NCBI GenBank assembly: GCA_949879795.1
Contig: CATLBR010000008.1
Coordinates: 54,975 to 118,974, forward strand
Reading direction: 5' to 3'
Origin: an uncultured Hungatella sp.
GTDB lineage: Bacteria > Bacillota > Clostridia > Lachnospirales > Lachnospiraceae
DNA: 64,000 nt
Shown piece after piece: positions 61,065-64,000 of this stretch; within the stretch, counting starts at the first letter, position 1; every line of letters begins with the position of its first letter. The notes under the pieces were generated by a model that was not told the origin of the DNA, did not search any database, and saw only the letters and a list, made by a program, of their open reading frames with translations. The translations under genes were made by a program, and so were the position numbers.

Positions 61065-61838
61065 ATGAAATTTTATTGTGCGGCAATTAGTGGCGTAGGG
61101 GCAGTAAGGGAATATAATCAGGATAATCTATACTGTAACGGTGCTTACAGAAAGGATATTTACAGCAAGGAGATATTTCGATATGCGGACTGCAGAAAGA
61201 AAACCGGCTTATACGCAGTAGCAGATGGAATGGGCGGAGGTGTGGAGGGGGAGATTGCGTCTCTTAAAGCAGTTCAGTCGCTGGAAAAGCTGGGCAAAGC
61301 GGCAGATCAGCAGCGGTTTGAGCAGTATGTGCAATCATGTAATCATGACATTTGCAGTTATCGGGAAAAGAGGAACCGTCAGCAGACAGGTACTACCTTT
61401 GCGGGACTGTCTGTCAAAAATGAAAAAGCAGTAATTGTGAATATCGGAGACAGTAGGATTTACCATATGAGGGCAGGAGTGTTCCGGCAGGTCAGTCGGG
61501 ACCATACATCTGCCCAAACCCTGATTGATGCTGGAATTCTTACGAGGGAAGAAGCCGAACATCATATCAGCCGCCATCAATTAAGCCAATATTTAGGTAT
61601 TTTTCCAGAGGAAATGGTGATTCAGCCTTTTATTGAGACAGTAGTTTTGAGTCCTGGAGACAGGATGCTGCTGTGCAGTGATGGCCTGACAGATGGTCTG
61701 GACAACTCTGCGATTGAGGGAATACTCCAAAAAAATCAGAGTCCGGTTCTGGCAATAGAATATCTCTATGAAAATGCCCTGGATAACGGGGCAAAAGACA
61801 ATATTACAATTATACTTGTACAAGTGGGGGATGATTAG
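61065..61838 (+). CDS. PP2C-family Ser/Thr protein phosphatase
   Basis: A 257-residue PPM/PP2C phosphatase. Metal-binding blocks are visible: VREYNQDNLY (first Asp), LYAVADGMGGGVEGEIA (DGMGG), IVNIGDSRIYHMR, LLCSDGLTDGLDN and AKDNITIILVQ. The catalytic core is complete. Two bases separate it from the kinase gene, so the two should be co-translated and antagonise each other on shared substrates. No membrane segment, so it is cytoplasmic. This is not the housekeeping PrpC/PASTA-kinase locus, because the kinase has no PASTA repeats. Confidence 0.92.
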   Translation: MKFYCAAISGVGAVREYNQDNLYCNGAYRKDIYSKEIFRYADCRKKTGLYAVADGMGGGVEGEIASLKAVQSLEKLGKAADQQRFEQYVQSCNHDICSYREKRNRQQTGTTFAGLSVKNEKAVIVNIGDSRIYHMRAGVFRQVSRDHTSAQTLIDAGILTREEAEHHISRHQLSQYLGIFPEEMVIQPFIETVVLSPGDRMLLCSDGLTDGLDNSAIEGILQKNQSPVLAIEYLYENALDNGAKDNITIILVQVGDD

Positions 61839-61840
61839 CT

Positions 61841-63901
61841 ATGAAAAACAGTTATCAGATCGGCGATATAGTGATGGGGAACTGGACACTGGCTCGTTTA
61901 CTGGGAGCGGGGAGTTTTGGGAATGTGTTTGAGGCGGAGAGGGTTGATTTCGGAGTTGTATATCGTTCAGCAATTAAAATTATTACCATTCCTCAGGATC
62001 AGAGTGAGGTTCGGAACGCTCGGACGGAGGGAATGGATGAGGCCAGCGTAACTTCCTATTTTTACGGTATTGTGGAAGATCAGGTAAAAGAGATTGAACT
62101 GATGTCGAAACTGAAAGGGACGGCATACATTGTAAGCTATGAAGACCATGTGGTTTTAGAACACAAGGGGGAATTTGGCTGGGATATATTGATCAGAATG
62201 GAACTTTTGACACCATTGACGGACTGGATTGATCAACATCCTATGACTCCGGAAGATGTAGTCAAACTGGGCATCGACATCTGTCATGGCTTGGAACTGT
62301 GCCAAAAATTCCATATCATACATCGGGACATTAAACCGGGAAATATTTTTGTGTCAGAATTTGGAGATTTTAAACTGGGAGATTTCGGAATCGCCAGAAT
62401 CGCTGAGAGGACAAGCGGCAATCTGTCCTACAAGGGCACGTATAACTACATGGCTCCAGAAGTTTACCTGAAAAAGAAATACGGTTTCAATGCGGATCTT
62501 TATTCTCTGGGACTTGTGCTTTATTGGCTGCTTAATGACAACCGTCTTCCGTTTCTTCCCACATATCCGAATCCGATTACATACAATAACCGTGAAGTGG
62601 CTATGGCGAGAAGGATGAGGGGAGAGACTTTCCCGGCACCCAGACGCGCGAATGGTCATTTGGCGGGAATCGTGCTGAAAGCGACTAGTTTTTATCCGGA
62701 AAACCGATATTCCAGTGCGGCAATGATGCGTCAGGAGTTAGAAAGTTGTTTTTCTAACAGACGGTCAATGGGGGAGAATGCTGTCAGACAGGAGGTAATT
62801 GTCCCAGAGAGAAGTACGTTAAAAGATGATAAAGATGTGCGGAAAATAGAGAGAACCATGTTGATATGGGAAGACGACATCACAGTTAAGCCGGGCTATT
62901 CGGGGACTGAACCAGAACCGGATGTGGAGCAGGATGAAGAAAAGATTGGGGAAGTTAATGAGAAGCCCATTGAAGAAGCCAAAGAAGTGGTTGAAGTGAA
63001 AGAGGATGGAAATGAGAAGGATTACCAAAAGGCAGTGGAATACTATCAGAAGGCGGCGGCTTTGGGAAACGCAATGGCATTAAACAATCTGGGCATGTGC
63101 TATGAGCATGGATATGGAGTGACTCAGGATTATGAAAAGGCGAAAGAATATTACGAGAAGGCAATAGCTGCCGGTGAGAGTGTAAAGGCTCCGTTGAATC
63201 TCGTACGAGTTAAAAGTATTGGACAGATAAATTCAAAGCCCGCGAGTAAATATAGAACTATAGCAGCGATCGGGGCGGCGGCCATTTTAATTGTGGCAGG
63301 AGCAGGACTTTATCAGAGACAGCAGAATGCTAACTCAGAGGTTGCAGTGATGGTGGAGAATGCCAGTGACAAGGAGAAGGCATTTCAAAAACTTCTGAAA
63401 AAGGCAGATAGTGAAGATCTGGAAGCAATCATGTTGGTTGCGGATTATTACTACAATGGAAAGGAGTGGGATGGCTTTTCAGTAACGGCTGATAAGGGGA
63501 AGGCGGTAAAATACTGGAGCAAGGCTGCCGATTTAGGGGATGCTGAGGCTATGGTAAATATAGGAGAATGTTATTATGATGGTTTGGAAGGAGAGCCTGA
63601 TTATGAGAAAGCAGTGGAATACTATCGGAAAGCAGTAGATTTAGGAGATGCACGAGCAAAATATAACCTTGGTGTATGCTATGCGAATGGAAATGGAGTA
63701 AAACAGGATTATCGAATAGCAGTAGAATGCTATAAGAAAGCGGCAGATTTAGGAAATGTAAAAGCATCAATAATGGCAGGATTGTATTATGAATTTGGAA
63801 TTGGAGTAACCCAGAGTTATGAAAGAGCTGTAAAGTATTATAAGAAAGCAGCGGATTTAGGAGATGCACAAGCACTAGTGTCTTGTCTGCATTATAATTA
63901 G
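61841..63901 (+). CDS. Membrane Ser/Thr kinase with Sel1 repeats on both sides
   Basis: A 686-residue protein with an N-terminal Hanks-type kinase (GAGSFG 22-27, K46, HRDIKPGN 161-168, DFG 181-183, APE 205-207). An acidic linker follows (about 340-390), a Sel1 repeat (about 393-445), a transmembrane helix (about 472-490), and outside it a run of Sel1 repeats (about 540-680; LGDARAKYNLGVCYANGNGV and similar). The kinase faces the cytoplasm and the outer repeats may sense a wall or secreted partner, in place of PASTA domains. It follows the PP2C phosphatase by 2 bases. The last repeat ends at a TAG without a tail. Confidence 0.9.
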   Translation: MKNSYQIGDIVMGNWTLARLLGAGSFGNVFEAERVDFGVVYRSAIKIITIPQDQSEVRNARTEGMDEASVTSYFYGIVEDQVKEIELMSKLKGTAYIVSYEDHVVLEHKGEFGWDILIRMELLTPLTDWIDQHPMTPEDVVKLGIDICHGLELCQKFHIIHRDIKPGNIFVSEFGDFKLGDFGIARIAERTSGNLSYKGTYNYMAPEVYLKKKYGFNADLYSLGLVLYWLLNDNRLPFLPTYPNPITYNNREVAMARRMRGETFPAPRRANGHLAGIVLKATSFYPENRYSSAAMMRQELESCFSNRRSMGENAVRQEVIVPERSTLKDDKDVRKIERTMLIWEDDITVKPGYSGTEPEPDVEQDEEKIGEVNEKPIEEAKEVVEVKEDGNEKDYQKAVEYYQKAAALGNAMALNNLGMCYEHGYGVTQDYEKAKEYYEKAIAAGESVKAPLNLVRVKSIGQINSKPASKYRTIAAIGAAAILIVAGAGLYQRQQNANSEVAVMVENASDKEKAFQKLLKKADSEDLEAIMLVADYYYNGKEWDGFSVTADKGKAVKYWSKAADLGDAEAMVNIGECYYDGLEGEPDYEKAVEYYRKAVDLGDARAKYNLGVCYANGNGVKQDYRIAVECYKKAADLGNVKASIMAGLYYEFGIGVTQSYERAVKYYKKAADLGDAQALVSCLHYN

Positions 63902-63964
63902 TTAAATTATTCTTCCATAAAATGCCATCCCATGTTATCATAAAAAGAAACGGTGGTGGCGACT

Positions 63965-64000
63965 ATGGCAAGACCTAAAACTTATATTATTAAGCTCAGC
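63965..64000 (+). CDS. Start of a probable IS630-type transposase (partial)
   Basis: The window ends 12 codons into a frame beginning MARPKTYIIKLS, which resembles the start of IS630-family transposases. The preceding 60 bases (AT-rich, with ATAAAATGCCATCCCATG) may contain the element end. Too short to confirm. Confidence 0.45.
   Translation, partial: MARPKTYIIKLS

Overview
The window reads as a chromosomal segment of a spore-forming Firmicute, most like a Lachnospiraceae (Clostridium cluster XIVa) member. The reasons are the proteins encoded (Spo0A, SpoIVB, IreB, RNase J, pyruvate phosphate dikinase, eukaryote-type GlyQS, several families typical of this group), strong AGGAGG ribosome sites, sigma-A promoters and roughly balanced GC in the core genes. 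No species is assigned.

Bases 1-4850 hold the end of a cell-wall-binding repeat protein, an AAA ATPase, and an RpiR regulator followed by a lone PTS IIC permease preceded by a 22-codon peptide. Bases 4850-24600 are dense housekeeping: prmA-rsmE-cysteine desulfurase-thiI, a converging HPr-like gene, mtaB, ireB-(structured spacer)-ruvX-DUF1292-fur, rnj-MltG-like-trmR-trhP-ydcF, an M16C peptidase, era-recO-lipoprotein and glyQS. Four of these act on tRNA modification (ThiI/desulfurase, MtaB, TrmR/TrhP). Bases 24600-28975 carry an XRE regulator and ppdK, with a CcpA-type cre site upstream of ppdK.

Bases 29000-29530 are a scar: a broken PIN-domain gene next to a frameshifted IS30-type transposase end. 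Then come a secreted wall-binding protein, a metallo-beta-lactamase-fold enzyme, a Sel1-repeat protein apparently co-transcribed with a GuaA whose glutaminase domain has collapsed, a complete type III restriction-modification pair, a GNAT, a cytoplasmic ParB-like/BMP fusion with a phosphoesterase, mscL and an L,D-transpeptidase with a Gly/Pro-rich tail. Bases 43758-46359 carry the sporulation genes spoIVB and spo0A, here divergent. glgA, an HD protein, membrane proteins, maf, a Cof phosphatase, a PrsA-like foldase, thymidine kinase and CIRCE-preceded htpG follow.

From about 55550 to the end the DNA becomes accessory and more AT-rich: an RpiR/orphan IIB pair, an Rpn-type remnant, a wrecked IS21 element, a tandem-duplicated zinc-ribbon protein of unknown function, a Fic C-terminal remnant, a PP2C phosphatase with a membrane Ser/Thr kinase carrying Sel1 repeats, and the first codons of a probable IS630-type transposase.

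No rRNA, tRNA, CRISPR array or replication origin was seen. The least explained items are the duplicated zinc-ribbon protein, the ParB-like/BMP fusion, the reduced GuaA, the kinase-phosphatase-Sel1 module and the ireB-ruvX spacer RNA.
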